64,000 nucleotides of DNA from an uncultured Ruminococcus sp. GTDB taxonomy: Bacteria > Bacillota > Clostridia > Oscillospirales > Ruminococcaceae. A program made the position numbers and the translations under genes. The notes beneath the pieces were generated by a model, which was given only the letters and a program-made list of their open reading frames with translations, had not been told where the DNA came from and did no database searches. Position 1 is the first letter of the stretch. Each line of letters starts with the position of its first letter. This document shows, piece by piece, positions 43,261 through 51,984 of the stretch. Location of the stretch: assembly GCA_900539095.1 (NCBI GenBank), contig UQAR01000003.1:1-64000 (forward strand), given 5' to 3'.

Positions 43261-44682
43261 TTATGATTTAAGGCTTGCGATCTTCTGATTAAGTTCCTTT
43301 ATCTCGGAATCAACAGTTGCAGAATACTTCTCACGAACCTGTGTCCATGTGGACTGAACGCCCTCTTCATTAACGTTTGATGCGTCGCCATAGAGAGCGT
43401 CAACAAGGCACTGGTTGCCGTCAAACTGCTTTCTGTCGCCGAGAGCGGAAGATATACCGTAAGCGTAGTCAAAGAGCATAAGGTAATCATCAGAAACAAC
43501 GTCCATCTTTGCGTTGTACATTTCGTCTGTCCAGTAAGGGTTGTTCTCCATGAACTTGTCCTTGTTTGTCTGCTCATACTTAGGATCTGTCTTTGACGCT
43601 CTTACGCACTCGAACCAGCACTTAACAGCCTCGCTCTTTGTTGAGCCCTTTACCCACATGAATGCAGTCATATCAGAAGTTGTTATCTTCTGCTGATTAT
43701 CGTCATACTGAGGGATAGGAACAACGCCCCAGTTCTCGCCCTCCTTAGGTGTCTGGTTGCCAGTGTATGCCCACTCGCCCATTGCATAGAACAGACAGTT
43801 CTGGTTAAAGCAATCTCTTGCAGAACCTACCCAGCCGTTAAGGATAATTCCGTCTTTCATCATATTATAAAGGAAGTTCTGAGCCTTTTCGATATCAGGG
43901 TCGTTAAGGTTGCTTGAAAACTCGTTTGTTGCAGGATCATAGTTTACAAGACGCTTGCCTGTCTGCTGAACAACGTGTGCTCTGAAGAATCCGTTTACGC
44001 CGTAACGCTCTGTGTCGGCAGGTGCGTTCTCAACGTAAGATGACATAATGTCCTCCCAGTTCTTCCATGTCCACTCATTGTTTGCATAAAGCTCATATGG
44101 ATCGTCAAGACCCTCAGCGTCGATTATATCCTTATCATAGCAGAGCATTGCAGACGCAGTATAGCCAAGAGGTGCAACATAGTGGTTGCCGTTGAGCATG
44201 AACTGATCTGCTGTTTCCTTTGTTGCAGACCACAGAGGCTGGCTGAAATCAACGATGCTGTCGATAGGCTGATACATATCCTTTACTACCTGTGACGGGA
44301 ATGCAAGCCACTCATATTTGAATATATCAGGAATATCCTTGTTTGCTGTGATAGCGGCAGCAAGATTGTCAAATCTGTCCTCATTTGAAGTCTGCTGGAA
44401 TCTTATCTTTCCGCCCTTGCTTTCAAAAAGCTGTAGCTCTGTGCTCTTCTCAGGGCTGCCCTTTGTAGGGTTCAGGTCGCCCTCGCCGAGATAAAGTATC
44501 TCTTTCTCAGCTCCGTCAGGGATAGCCTCGATAGATTCTGTATCAGCTACTGCAACGTTCTCTGTTGCAGAAAAATCGTCCTCTGCTTTGCTTGATGATG
44601 AGCCTGCTGAGCTGCCGCAGCCTGCTATGCCTGTTGCCATTGACAAAGCCATTACAGCTGCTATGTACTTTTTGTAATTCAT
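43261..44682 (-). CDS. ABC-type sugar-binding lipoprotein
   Basis: 473 residues: an N-terminal lipoprotein signal peptide with lipobox GIAGCGSS (Cys about 22), a Ser-rich linker, then a family 1 extracellular solute-binding fold (DKDIIDAEGLDDPYELYANNEWTWKNWED, MAAFM-like TAFMWVKG). It should capture an oligosaccharide for an ABC importer, but no permease or ATPase gene adjoins it. Proximity to the GH130 gene suggests mannan or glucomannan oligosaccharides. This is inference. Start ATG 44680-44682 follows GGAGGAATATTTT. Confidence 0.88.
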   Translation of the reverse strand: MNYKKYIAAVMALSMATGIAGCGSSAGSSSSKAEDDFSATENVAVADTESIEAIPDGAEKEILYLGEGDLNPTKGSPEKSTELQLFESKGGKIRFQQTSNEDRFDNLAAAITANKDIPDIFKYEWLAFPSQVVKDMYQPIDSIVDFSQPLWSATKETADQFMLNGNHYVAPLGYTASAMLCYDKDIIDAEGLDDPYELYANNEWTWKNWEDIMSSYVENAPADTERYGVNGFFRAHVVQQTGKRLVNYDPATNEFSSNLNDPDIEKAQNFLYNMMKDGIILNGWVGSARDCFNQNCLFYAMGEWAYTGNQTPKEGENWGVVPIPQYDDNQQKITTSDMTAFMWVKGSTKSEAVKCWFECVRASKTDPKYEQTNKDKFMENNPYWTDEMYNAKMDVVSDDYLMLFDYAYGISSALGDRKQFDGNQCLVDALYGDASNVNEEGVQSTWTQVREKYSATVDSEIKELNQKIASLKS

Positions 44683-44765
44683 AAAATATTCCTCCATAGT
44701 TTAATATTTTAGCATTGCGACTGATCGTATTTGGTTGGTGAGTTCATATATTCAATCTTGCTATA

Positions 44766-44795
44766 ATTATACAACACATACAAAGCTATTGTCAA
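44766..44795 (-). promoter_or_regulatory. promoter of the solute-binding-protein gene
   Basis: TTGACA (44790-44795), 18-base spacer, TATAAT (44766-44771) on the minus strand. Confidence 0.75.
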
Positions 44796-44924
44796 TCACC
44801 ATTTTAGCACAAAAGCAGCCGCATTTATTATGCACATTGCACAACAAATCACTAGCATATTAATATTGTAATCGGAATCATTTAAAATCCACGCATAAAG
44901 TTCAAATATTAAATATCTCACACA

Positions 44925-45026
44925 ATACAAAAAAAGAGCCTTGCATACGCTGTAAATGCAAGGCTCTTTTTCATGTGTCGGCAATATACCAAAACACTAA
45001 TTGATAAGGGGATCAATTAATACTCT
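44925..45026 (-). ncRNA. putative ~100-nt small RNA with its own promoter and terminator
   Basis: A full SigA promoter (45033-45061) is followed about 100 bases later by a perfect 16-pair terminator AAAAAGAGCCTTGCAT/ATGCAAGGCTCTTTTT with a T-run. Between them are a TAATTGAT/ATCAATTA hairpin and no ribosome site. The next gene downstream (solute-binding protein) has its own promoter, so this looks like a stand-alone transcript rather than a leader. It does not match an RNA family I recognise. Confidence 0.55.
44931..44971 (-). terminator. terminator of the putative small RNA
   Basis: Sixteen-pair perfect stem with a nine-base loop, ending TTTTTTT on the minus strand. Confidence 0.85.
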
Positions 45027-45032
45027 AATTAT

Positions 45033-45061
45033 ATTATAACACATTTGTATTCTTATGTCAA
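45033..45061 (-). promoter_or_regulatory. promoter of the putative small RNA
   Basis: Consensus TTGACA (45056-45061), 17-base spacer, TATAAT (45033-45038) on the minus strand, directly upstream of the divergent XRE gene. Confidence 0.8.
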
Positions 45062-45088
45062 TATATGTATTCATAAATCAATATCGGA

Positions 45089-45322
45089 ATGCTTGACCCT
45101 ATCATATTTGGCAGAGTTATACAGCAATTTCGTGAGCGGAAGGGGCTTTCTCAGGGAGTTGTGAGCGGCTTTGCAGATATCGGCAGAACACATCTCAGTG
45201 CGATCGAGCGTGGACAGCGTAAGCCAACACTTGAAACATTTTACCGCGTAGGAGAGGCTATGCGGATAAGTCCAAGCGTCATACTTGCGGAGATAGAAAG
45301 GCAGATGAGTGATGATTTGTAA
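45089..45322 (+). CDS. XRE-family helix-turn-helix regulator
   Basis: 77 residues that are essentially one HTH_3 domain: FGRVIQQFRERKGLSQGVVS, then HLSAIERGQRKPTLETFYRV. No partner toxin is adjacent. There is no strong ribosome site before the ATG (only ATCGGA), so expression may be low or the start may differ. It diverges from the putative small RNA with 28 bases between, and could regulate it. Confidence 0.8.
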   Translation: MLDPIIFGRVIQQFRERKGLSQGVVSGFADIGRTHLSAIERGQRKPTLETFYRVGEAMRISPSVILAEIERQMSDDL

Positions 45323-45386
45323 AAAACATTAACACGGGCAACAAAATATGTACAGCATTTATGCAGTTCGTAAAACTTTTTTCATG

Positions 45387-45401
45387 TAATCGTTTGATGT
45401 T
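45387..45401. promoter_or_regulatory. LacI-type operator candidate upstream of GH130
   Basis: TAATCGTTTGATGTT; 14 of 15 bases match the site upstream of the GH5 mannanase (58388-58402, minus strand). Confidence 0.5.
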
Positions 45402-45481
45402 TTCGAGGGTACTTGTAATTGACGTATCATTGTAGTATACTTGTCTAAGAAGATTTTTTTACCGAAAGGAAAATGCTTGAT

Positions 45482-46657
45482 ATGACAGATTTTGAAAGAA
45501 ACAAGGCAAGGGTGACAGCTGAATACGAGGCTCTCATCAACAGAAAAAATATCGTATCCGACAGCTACAACGGAATTTATGACAGATATGTTTATCCTGT
45601 ACTGACAGCTGCACACGCACCTGTTATCTGGAAATACGACATGAATCCTGAAACAAATCCATACTTCATGGAAAGGCTCGGCATAAATGCTGTGCTCAAC
45701 TCAGGTGCTATATACCTTAACGGCAAGTATTACCTTGTAGCAAGAGTTGAGGGCAACGACAGAAAGTCATTTTTTGCAGTAGCAGAGAGTGACAGTCCAG
45801 TTGACGGTTTCCGTTTTTGGGACTACCCTGTTCAGCTCCCTGACACAGAGCCTGAGGAAACAAACGTATATGACATGAGATTGACTCAGCACGAGGACGG
45901 CTGGATATATGGTGTATTCTGTTCTGAGAGCAAGGACAAGACATCGAATGATCTTTCCGCAGCTACAGCACAGGCAGGTATCGTAAGGACAAAGGATCTC
46001 AAGACATGGGAAAGACTCCCTAATCTCAAGTCCAAGTCACCGCAGCAGAGAAACGTAGTTCTTCACCCTGAGTTCGTTGACGGCAAGTACGCATTCTACA
46101 CACGTCCGCAGGACGATTTCATAGAAACAGGTTCAGGCGGAGGAGTATGCTTTGGACTTTGCGAGGACATCACGAACCCTGTTATCTGCACAGAAGAAGT
46201 TGTTATCTCACCAAGGCAGTATCACACTATCACAGAGGTAAAGAACGGAGCAGGTGCAGTGCCTATCAAGACGCCTAAGGGCTGGATACACATTGCACAC
46301 GGTGTAAGGAACACAGCCGCAGGTCTGAGATATGTAATTTATGTATTTGCCACAGATCTCAAGGACCCTTCCAAGCTTATCGCATCGCCGTCAGGACTTT
46401 TCATAGCACCACACGGCAGTGAGAGAGTTGGCGACGTTTCAAACGTAGCGTTCACAAACGGAGCTATCGTTCGTGAAAACGGTGATGTATACATTTACTA
46501 CGCATCATCAGACACAAGACTGCACGTTGCTGCAACGACTATTGACAAGCTTATGGACTACACGTTCAACACGCCGTCAGACCCACTGCGTTCAGTTGAT
46601 TGTGTAAAGCAGAGATGCGAGCTTATCAGAAAAAATCTTGAATATCTTAACAAGTAA
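45482..46657 (+). CDS. GH130 mannosylglucose phosphorylase
   Basis: 391 residues closely resembling GH130 subfamily 1 (4-O-beta-D-mannosyl-D-glucose phosphorylase): [74 protein letters not shown] and [12 protein letters not shown]. The Asp in the DMRLT region is the expected general acid. It phosphorolyses mannosylglucose to mannose 1-phosphate and glucose in the cytosol. Start 45482 (second ATG) gives the family's N-terminal length and better ribosome-site spacing from AAAGGA than 45473. Confidence 0.92.
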   Translation: MTDFERNKARVTAEYEALINRKNIVSDSYNGIYDRYVYPVLTAAHAPVIWKYDMNPETNPYFMERLGINAVLNSGAIYLNGKYYLVARVEGNDRKSFFAVAESDSPVDGFRFWDYPVQLPDTEPEETNVYDMRLTQHEDGWIYGVFCSESKDKTSNDLSAATAQAGIVRTKDLKTWERLPNLKSKSPQQRNVVLHPEFVDGKYAFYTRPQDDFIETGSGGGVCFGLCEDITNPVICTEEVVISPRQYHTITEVKNGAGAVPIKTPKGWIHIAHGVRNTAAGLRYVIYVFATDLKDPSKLIASPSGLFIAPHGSERVGDVSNVAFTNGAIVRENGDVYIYYASSDTRLHVAATTIDKLMDYTFNTPSDPLRSVDCVKQRCELIRKNLEYLNK

Positions 46658-46668
46658 CACACAAAAAA

Positions 46669-46697
46669 GCAGGCAGTTTCGGCTGCCTGTTTTTTTA
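46669..46697 (+). terminator. GH130 terminator
   Basis: CAGGCAG/CTGCCTG stem with a six-base loop and seven or more T. Confidence 0.88.
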
Positions 46698-46746
46698 TAT
46701 TAATAAAGTCCCCTACAATTATGAAATTACAGCAAATCCTGAACAC

Positions 46747-46880
46747 GGGCGAACGCTGTTCGCCCCTACTGTGGTTTGGGATAGTTTGTGGTGCCGCAAA
46801 ATCGCTACGCTCGGTGCTGACTTTTACTTTCTACTTGTTCTTTACTTTGGTCAGCTTTGCCAATTCCTCACTCCTCACTT
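46747..46880. repeat. dispersed intergenic repeat (GGGCGAAC-N3-GTTCGCCCCTAC)
   Basis: ACGGGCGAACGCTGTTCGCC (plus CCTAC) at 46745-46769 is the same as 61845-61869 apart from one base. It is followed by AATTCCTCACTCCT (46862-46875), shared with 42066-42096. The rest of the 348-base gap between GH130 and nrdR holds only the GH130 terminator and the nrdR promoter. Confidence 0.6.
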
Positions 46881-46918
46881 ATACTCTGTTCCACCTCAAA
46901 TTAATTTTCCCGAACCTC

Positions 46919-46947
46919 TTGCAATCAGCTACAATCTATGGTATAAT
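46919..46947 (+). promoter_or_regulatory. nrdR promoter
   Basis: TTGCAA (46919-46924), 17-base spacer, TATAAT (46942-46947). Confidence 0.7.
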
Positions 46948-47015
46948 TAATCAATAAATACACAATATGTGCTTACACACACCGACTGTTTTCTCTGGAT
47001 AAAGGAGTGTTTATA

Positions 47016-47468
47016 ATGAGATGTCCTTTTTGCAACTATGAAGATACAAGAGTAATAGATTCACGCCCAAGCGAAGGCAAAAAACGCCGCCGCCGTGAAT
47101 GTCCTAAATGCGGAAAGCGTTTCACCACTTATGAGGTGGTGGAAAAGCCGCAACTCATGGTATACAAGCGTGACGGTTCTTTCGAGCCTTTCGACAGACA
47201 AAAGCTTATAAAAGGTATTCAGAACGCTATCAAAAAGCGTCCTGTCAGCGTTGATGACATGAAAAATCTTGTTGACGATATCGAGAACACCTTTGCAAAC
47301 AAAATGCAGACCGAAACCACCACCAGCGAGATAGGCGACATGGTGCTTATGGGGCTTAAAAAGCTTGACCACGTTGCGTATGTACGTTTTGCGTCTGTTT
47401 ACAAGGATTTCTCTGACGTTGACTCATTCATTCAGATAATCACTGAGCTTTCTGACAAGAAGAAATAA
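47016..47468 (+). CDS. nrdR: transcriptional repressor NrdR
   Basis: Zinc-ribbon and ATP-cone repressor of ribonucleotide reductase genes. 150 residues: CPFCNYEDTRVIDSR and RRRECPKCGKRFTTYE give the four zinc Cys, then the ATP-cone begins VYKRDGSFEPFDRQKLIKGI. Length is standard. Start ATG 47016 is eight bases after AAAGGAG; an in-frame GTG three codons earlier is too close. Confidence 0.96.
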   Translation: MRCPFCNYEDTRVIDSRPSEGKKRRRRECPKCGKRFTTYEVVEKPQLMVYKRDGSFEPFDRQKLIKGIQNAIKKRPVSVDDMKNLVDDIENTFANKMQTETTTSEIGDMVLMGLKKLDHVAYVRFASVYKDFSDVDSFIQIITELSDKKK

Positions 47469-47471
47469 ACA

Positions 47472-47502
47472 AAAGCGTTCCGATATTTTCGGGACGCTTT
47501 TT
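47472..47502 (+). terminator. nrdR terminator
   Basis: AAAGCGTTCCG/CGGGACGCTTT stem (one G-U) with a seven-base loop and a T-run. Confidence 0.85.
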
Positions 47503-47512
47503 TCACACCATG

Positions 47513-47539
47513 AAAAAACGGGCAGCCTGAGCCGCCCGT
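47513..47539 (-). terminator. aspartate kinase terminator
   Basis: ACGGGC/GCCCGT stem followed by TTTTTT on the minus strand. Confidence 0.8.
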
Positions 47540-47551
47540 TATATTTTTGCC

Positions 47552-48871
47552 TTAAAGCTTTGTATCAACGAAGATAGCGTAGATAGCCTTCATTGCAGCC
47601 TCAAAATCAGCCTCATTTACGCCGATGATGATGTTAAGCTCACTTGAGCCCTGATCTATCATCTTTACGTTTACATGAGCGTGTGCAAGTGCTGAGAATA
47701 TTCTGCCTGCTGTACCTCTGTTTGACTTCATTGCACGGCCAACGACAGCGATAAGAGCAAGGTCTGTTTCGATATCGATAGTATCAGGGTGGCAGTTTCT
47801 GTGCAGGCCTGACATTATCTCCTGCTCCTTAGGAGCGAACTCTGCCTGATGAACTACAACTGACATTGTGTCGATACCTGAAGGCATATGCTCAAAGCAG
47901 ATTCCGTTCTTCTCGAAAACTTCAAGAACTCTTCTGCCGAAACCAAGCTCTGCGTTCATCATATCCTTTTCGATATTGACTACAGTAAAGCCCTTCTTGC
48001 CTGCGATACCTGTGATAGTGAACGCAGGTTTCTGTGAAGTGGACTCAACGATCATTGTGCCCATATCCTCAGGCTTGTTTGTGTTCTTGATGTTTATTGG
48101 GATACCAGCTTTTCTTACCGGGAAAATAGCGTCCTCATGGAGCACTCCTGCACCCATGTATGAAAGCTCTCTGAGCTCTTTATATGTTATGGTAGTGATA
48201 GGCTGTGGGTCGTCGATAATTCTAGGGTCACATACCAGAAAGCCTGATACGTCTGTCCAGTTCTCATAGATATCAGCATTTACAGCTGCCGCAACGATAG
48301 AACCTGTTACGTCAGAACCGCCTCTTGAAAATGTCTTGATAGTATCGTTAGGCATTGAGCCGTAGAAACCAGGAACGACTGCATTGTCAAGTGACGCCAA
48401 TCTCTGTGGAAGTACCTCGTTTGTCTTTACAGAATCGAACTGACCCTGATCGTTGAAGTAGATAACATCTGCTGCGTCAACGAAATTATATCCAAGGTAG
48501 TTTGCAAGAACGATACCATTAAGATACTCGCCACGGGACGCTGCATAGTCACGTCCTGCCTTGCCGATAAAGCAAGCCTTGATAGTTTCAAATTCTTTTT
48601 CAAGAGAAAGGTCAAGACCCAGATCGTTGATTATACCGTAATATCTTTCCTTGATATCGTCGAACTCCTTAGTGAAATCCTTGCCCTTTGCTGCAAGGTC
48701 ATAGCAGCCGTAGAGCATATCCGTTACCTTTGTATCGTTTGAAAATCTCTTACCCGGAGCAGAAGGTACAACGAATCTTCTTGAGCTTTCCGCTGTGATT
48801 ATCTCTTTAACTTTTTTGAACTGCTCGGCACTGGCAAGCGAGCTGCCGCCGAATTTTACAACCTTAGTCAT
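47552..48871 (-). CDS. aspartate kinase (monofunctional)
   Basis: Phosphorylates aspartate, first step to lysine, threonine and methionine. 439 residues: KFGGSSLASAEQFKKV at the start, the central FSRGGSDVTGSIVA segment, and two ACT domains at the C-terminus (TITGIAGKKGFTVVNIEKD; ALIAVVGRAMKSNRGTAGRIFSAL). The ACT pair implies feedback control by lysine or threonine. AAGGGG precedes the ATG. Single-gene unit with its own promoter and terminator. Confidence 0.95.
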   Translation of the reverse strand: MTKVVKFGGSSLASAEQFKKVKEIITAESSRRFVVPSAPGKRFSNDTKVTDMLYGCYDLAAKGKDFTKEFDDIKERYYGIINDLGLDLSLEKEFETIKACFIGKAGRDYAASRGEYLNGIVLANYLGYNFVDAADVIYFNDQGQFDSVKTNEVLPQRLASLDNAVVPGFYGSMPNDTIKTFSRGGSDVTGSIVAAAVNADIYENWTDVSGFLVCDPRIIDDPQPITTITYKELRELSYMGAGVLHEDAIFPVRKAGIPINIKNTNKPEDMGTMIVESTSQKPAFTITGIAGKKGFTVVNIEKDMMNAELGFGRRVLEVFEKNGICFEHMPSGIDTMSVVVHQAEFAPKEQEIMSGLHRNCHPDTIDIETDLALIAVVGRAMKSNRGTAGRIFSALAHAHVNVKMIDQGSSELNIIIGVNEADFEAAMKAIYAIFVDTKL

Positions 48872-48944
48872 TTCACAAACCCCTTACAAACTATAGAATT
48901 ATTCCTGTCTGCGTGCTTTTCTGCACACTGACGTTACAATAAAT

Positions 48945-48973
48945 AGTATACCGAATTTGCGTGATTAAGTCAA
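48945..48973 (-). promoter_or_regulatory. aspartate kinase promoter
   Basis: TTGACT (48968-48973), 17-base spacer, TATACT (48945-48950) on the minus strand. The 70-base leader is too short for a lysine riboswitch. Confidence 0.75.
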
Positions 48974-49070
48974 TGTATAAATGGACTAATTTTTATAGAT
49001 TTTTCAATGTATGTTTGTGAAATACGCTTGTATTTGTATGACGGACAACTTGTATTTATCTGTATGCCTG

Positions 49071-49217
49071 TTATTTATAGTGTTCATCTATCCACTTATC
49101 ATGTTTTCTTGCAAGCAGCCCCCAGCGTTCTTCAGCACAAAGTGCGGCGGATAAAACGAGCGGCAAAGTGAGCAGCACAGCCGAAATAATAAGAATAGCC
49201 ATAGCATTTACGTTCAT
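49071..49217 (-). CDS. small single-pass membrane protein (48 residues)
   Basis: A strong GCAGGAGGCG site precedes ATG 49215-49217. The product has one hydrophobic helix (about 5-28, MAILIISAVLLTLPLVL), then CAEERWGLLARKHDKWIDEHYK. No family recognised. A -10 TATAAT lies upstream without a good -35, next to repeated TTTTCATTT motifs (49280-49305), which could be activator sites or just the T-tract of the neighbouring terminator. Confidence 0.6.
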   Translation of the reverse strand: MNVNAMAILIISAVLLTLPLVLSAALCAEERWGLLARKHDKWIDEHYK

Positions 49218-49302
49218 AAGAACGCCTCCTGCCTTAGTTTTGTTATGACTATATTATATCGTTCCATGCTTAAACAGACCTTAATGAAAAATGAAAACTA
49301 AA

Positions 49303-49331
49303 TGAAAAAGCCCCGACCGAAGTCAGGGCTT
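49303..49331 (-). terminator. terminator of the membrane EAL gene
   Basis: AAGCCCTGAC/GTCGGGGCTT stem with a TTCG loop and TTTTT on the minus strand. Confidence 0.85.
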
Positions 49332-49343
49332 AGACCAAACAGC

Positions 49344-51263
49344 TCAAACCGTCGCTGTCTGCGTATTGTTCTTTTTGAGCACCTCGATAAAATCCTTTTC
49401 AGGAACAGGCTTTGAAAAATAATATCCCTGAATGAAATCGCAGCCCATGTCAAGGAGAGTGTCAAACTGGTGCTTATCCTCAATGCCCTCGGCAACTATC
49501 TGCATATTCAGTTTCTTTATCATTGCCACTGTGCTTTCGATAGCTATGCGAGCTTTTTCGCTCTTGAAACATTTCCAGACTATCTCTTTTTCAAGCTTGA
49601 TAAATCTGAACGGCAGATTAAGAAGATACGTCATGTTTGAATATCCTGTGCCGTAATCGTCAAGTGCAAACTTCACGCCGAAGTCCGAAAGGGTCTTGAT
49701 GTTCTTTTCCATGATATGCGGGGTATACACCGCCGCAGTTTCCGTCACTTCAAGACAAATAGACGAAGGGTCAACCTTGTATCTGTCCATAACGCTAAGC
49801 AGCTGCTCGACCAAGTCAGACTGCATACACTGCACCACAGAGAGATTTACCTGAACATAATCAATGCCCAGCGAAGTGCCGACGCCCTTTTTGATAAAGC
49901 GGCAAGCCTCTTCAAAAACAAATTTGCCTATCTTCAGTATCTTGCCGTTTTCCTCTGCAATAGGTATGAACTCCTGCGGAGGGATAAAGCCAAGCTTGTC
50001 GTCCTTCAATCTCACAAGTGCCTCGCAAGAAACTATCTTGTCCCTTGTGCGTGAGTATATAGGCTGATAGTAGACCTCAAAACCTCTGTTATCCAAAGCC
50101 TTGTCGATTGCATTTTCTACCTCGCTGCGGCGTTTGCTGTCATAGAAATTGATGTCGGAGGCATGAAGAAGTCTTTCCGTTTCAGGCTCACGATGCTTGA
50201 ACTGCTCGATAAAGTCAAGGAGCATATCCGTATTGTCAACGTCCTCAGGACAGTCAAGCCTCATAAAGCAGGCTGTTATAAGTGTATCCACCGTGCCTAT
50301 CTTCCAGTTGTTAGAAAGCTTTTCTCTTATAACACGGTAAGTTTCACCAAGGTGTTCAGAATCCTTCGAGAAGAAAAGTGCAAAGCATTCGTCCTCAAGA
50401 TAAAAGCCGTCGCCGAGATTTACAAAGGTGTAAAGATAGTCTGAAAAGCTCCTGAGCAGAGAGTTTGAAAAACGTCCGCCAAAGGTCTTCATAAGCATTT
50501 TATAATCAGGTATCTTTATAAGCAGCAGTGAGAAATCAGAATTTGAGGCATACTTTACGGTGCACTTGTTCACAAAACTGCTCCAGTTGAGCATTTTTGT
50601 GCTAGGGTCTATCATATCGTCCTGACTTTGCAGTGTGAACATTATAAGCAGCATACAAACCGACGCCGCAAAACATTCCACCAGAAGATACCGATTTATC
50701 ATCTGTATTATGACCGCCACGACCGTCATTAAAATAAATGCCGTTATGGAAGTTACCACCTGTCTTGTGAGCATACTCCTGTTGCCCATTGCGTATATGA
50801 TGCCGAATGCAAGATAGTATATGGCAACGGCATATGTGAGCGGCTGCAAAGGACCTCTGTGATAAATGCCCTGAGCGTCAACATTTACGATAAAATGCGT
50901 CGCAGGCGATGTCACCACGAAAATAAGGTCTATTATAATAGGTGCGAACAGCACGCTTTTGAACAGGTTGGACAGATTCTTGATACCGTCTGTAAGATAA
51001 AGTATATACACCATGAAGATGAATGGGATGAGGTTGTGGGTAAAATAATATGCCGTGTGGAAAAATGTTTTTACGCCTATCCCCAATTCAAATGTGGATA
51101 ATACAGAAAAAATGTCAAACACCGTTGACAAAGCCGAGTCGCCCACAAGAATAGCAAAAACCTTGTTCTTGCCGCAAGGAATACGCTTTTTAAAATAGAA
51201 TACAACTCCTGTAATAAGATATATCACAAGTGCACATATATCGTAATGGATAATATAACCCAC
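49344..51263 (-). CDS. membrane-anchored EAL-domain c-di-GMP phosphodiesterase
   Basis: 639 residues. Residues 1-210 hold about seven membrane helices, resembling the N-terminal 7TM/histidine-kinase-like input module. Residues 225-365 form a degenerate GGDEF domain with no catalytic motif. The EAL domain (about 385-630) keeps CEALVRLKDD, ICLEVTETAAV, DDYGTGYSN, KLEKEI and IVAEGIEDK; KIDxS is changed to KLEKE, so activity is likely but not certain. The start is GTG 51261-51263, eight bases after GGGGAGG. Function: c-di-GMP turnover in response to a membrane signal. Confidence 0.9.
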   Translation of the reverse strand: MGYIIHYDICALVIYLITGVVFYFKKRIPCGKNKVFAILVGDSALSTVFDIFSVLSTFELGIGVKTFFHTAYYFTHNLIPFIFMVYILYLTDGIKNLSNLFKSVLFAPIIIDLIFVVTSPATHFIVNVDAQGIYHRGPLQPLTYAVAIYYLAFGIIYAMGNRSMLTRQVVTSITAFILMTVVAVIIQMINRYLLVECFAASVCMLLIMFTLQSQDDMIDPSTKMLNWSSFVNKCTVKYASNSDFSLLLIKIPDYKMLMKTFGGRFSNSLLRSFSDYLYTFVNLGDGFYLEDECFALFFSKDSEHLGETYRVIREKLSNNWKIGTVDTLITACFMRLDCPEDVDNTDMLLDFIEQFKHREPETERLLHASDINFYDSKRRSEVENAIDKALDNRGFEVYYQPIYSRTRDKIVSCEALVRLKDDKLGFIPPQEFIPIAEENGKILKIGKFVFEEACRFIKKGVGTSLGIDYVQVNLSVVQCMQSDLVEQLLSVMDRYKVDPSSICLEVTETAAVYTPHIMEKNIKTLSDFGVKFALDDYGTGYSNMTYLLNLPFRFIKLEKEIVWKCFKSEKARIAIESTVAMIKKLNMQIVAEGIEDKHQFDTLLDMGCDFIQGYYFSKPVPEKDFIEVLKKNNTQTATV

Positions 51264-51294
51264 ACCGCAGACCTCCCCATATTATTCTAATAAT

Positions 51295-51351
51295 ATTTTA
51301 ACATAACTCTGTTATTGATACAACTGATTTAACAAAAAGTTATAACTTTTT
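51295..51351 (-). promoter_or_regulatory. promoter and 18-bp palindrome upstream of the membrane EAL gene
   Basis: TTGTAT (51318-51323), 17-base spacer, TAAAAT (51295-51300) on the minus strand. Ten bases upstream of the -35 is a perfect 18-base palindrome AAAAAGTTA/TAACTTTTT (51334-51351), placed like an activator or operator site. The stretch 51352-51585 shows no gene. Confidence 0.6.
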
Positions 51352-51585
51352 TGGTTGACTGCATAACTTACAAGTAAAAGAAAGCCCGAATTTAGGGGTT
51401 TTGTCAAGTGCTGGCATAACTTTTCAAGGCTCGTTCACGGGGCGTACAAATATTAGACACCTTGAACATTTTAACATTTTCCGTTCAAAGGTCTATGTCT
51501 GAAAAGTTAGAAAAGCGTCAATAATTTAACTTACGGCAAATTGATATACAAAATTTTAAATGATTTTTAAATTTGTCGGTTTGAC

Positions 51586-51614
51586 TTGACTAATAAACAA
51601 TATAGAGTTATACT
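51586..51614 (+). promoter_or_regulatory. promoter of the DUF6110/P-type ATPase operon
   Basis: TTGACT (51586-51591), 17-base spacer, TATACT (51609-51614). A leader of about 115 bases follows with only short hairpins. Confidence 0.7.
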
Positions 51615-51735
51615 GAAATCACGGTAAAAATCCTGTCAGAGGACTTGTTATATGCTCGTCTTTTGGCAGAGTTTCTGTATATACCGAAATAATTAGTTCT
51701 TACTAATATTTAAAAACAAAACAGGAGGTAATATT

Positions 51736-51984
51736 ATGTTAAAGTGTTTTAAAGACGAAAAATTCTGGTGTGCAGTAGGCGGAGCAGCCGCAGTTATTCT
51801 TGGCAAGAAGGTCGTAAAGGCTAAAAAGACAAGAGAGCTTGCCGTTACAGGTCTTGCAAAGGGAATGAAACTCAAGAGCGATGCTCAGTCAGCACTGAGA
51901 AGTATGAAGGACGAGGCATCTGATATCTGCTATGACGCAAAGGTCGAGGCAGGCATAGATAAAGAGGAAGAAGTAACTGAATAA
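51736..51984 (+). CDS. DUF6110 family protein
   Basis: 82 residues: a short N-terminus with two Cys (KCFKDEKFWCAVGG), one hydrophobic helix (about 12-24, CAVGGAAAVILGKKVV), and a charged helical tail. Strong AGGAGGTAATATT site. Its stop overlaps the start of the P-type ATPase (TAATG), so the two are translationally coupled and probably work together. A chaperone or regulatory subunit role is inferred only from this coupling. Confidence 0.8.
   Translation: MLKCFKDEKFWCAVGGAAAVILGKKVVKAKKTRELAVTGLAKGMKLKSDAQSALRSMKDEASDICYDAKVEAGIDKEEEVTE

Noticed and set aside
43261..46657. Complete mannan ABC importer locus
   Set aside because: Only the binding lipoprotein is present; no permease or ATPase gene lies in the window, so a complete locus cannot be claimed.
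46948..47015. NrdR box in the nrdR leader (ACACAATATGTG)
   Set aside because: It does not fit the 16-base NrdR-box pattern and has no second copy at the usual spacing.
48872..48945. Lysine riboswitch before the aspartate kinase gene
   Set aside because: The leader from the promoter to the start codon is only about 70 bases, far shorter than the lysine aptamer.
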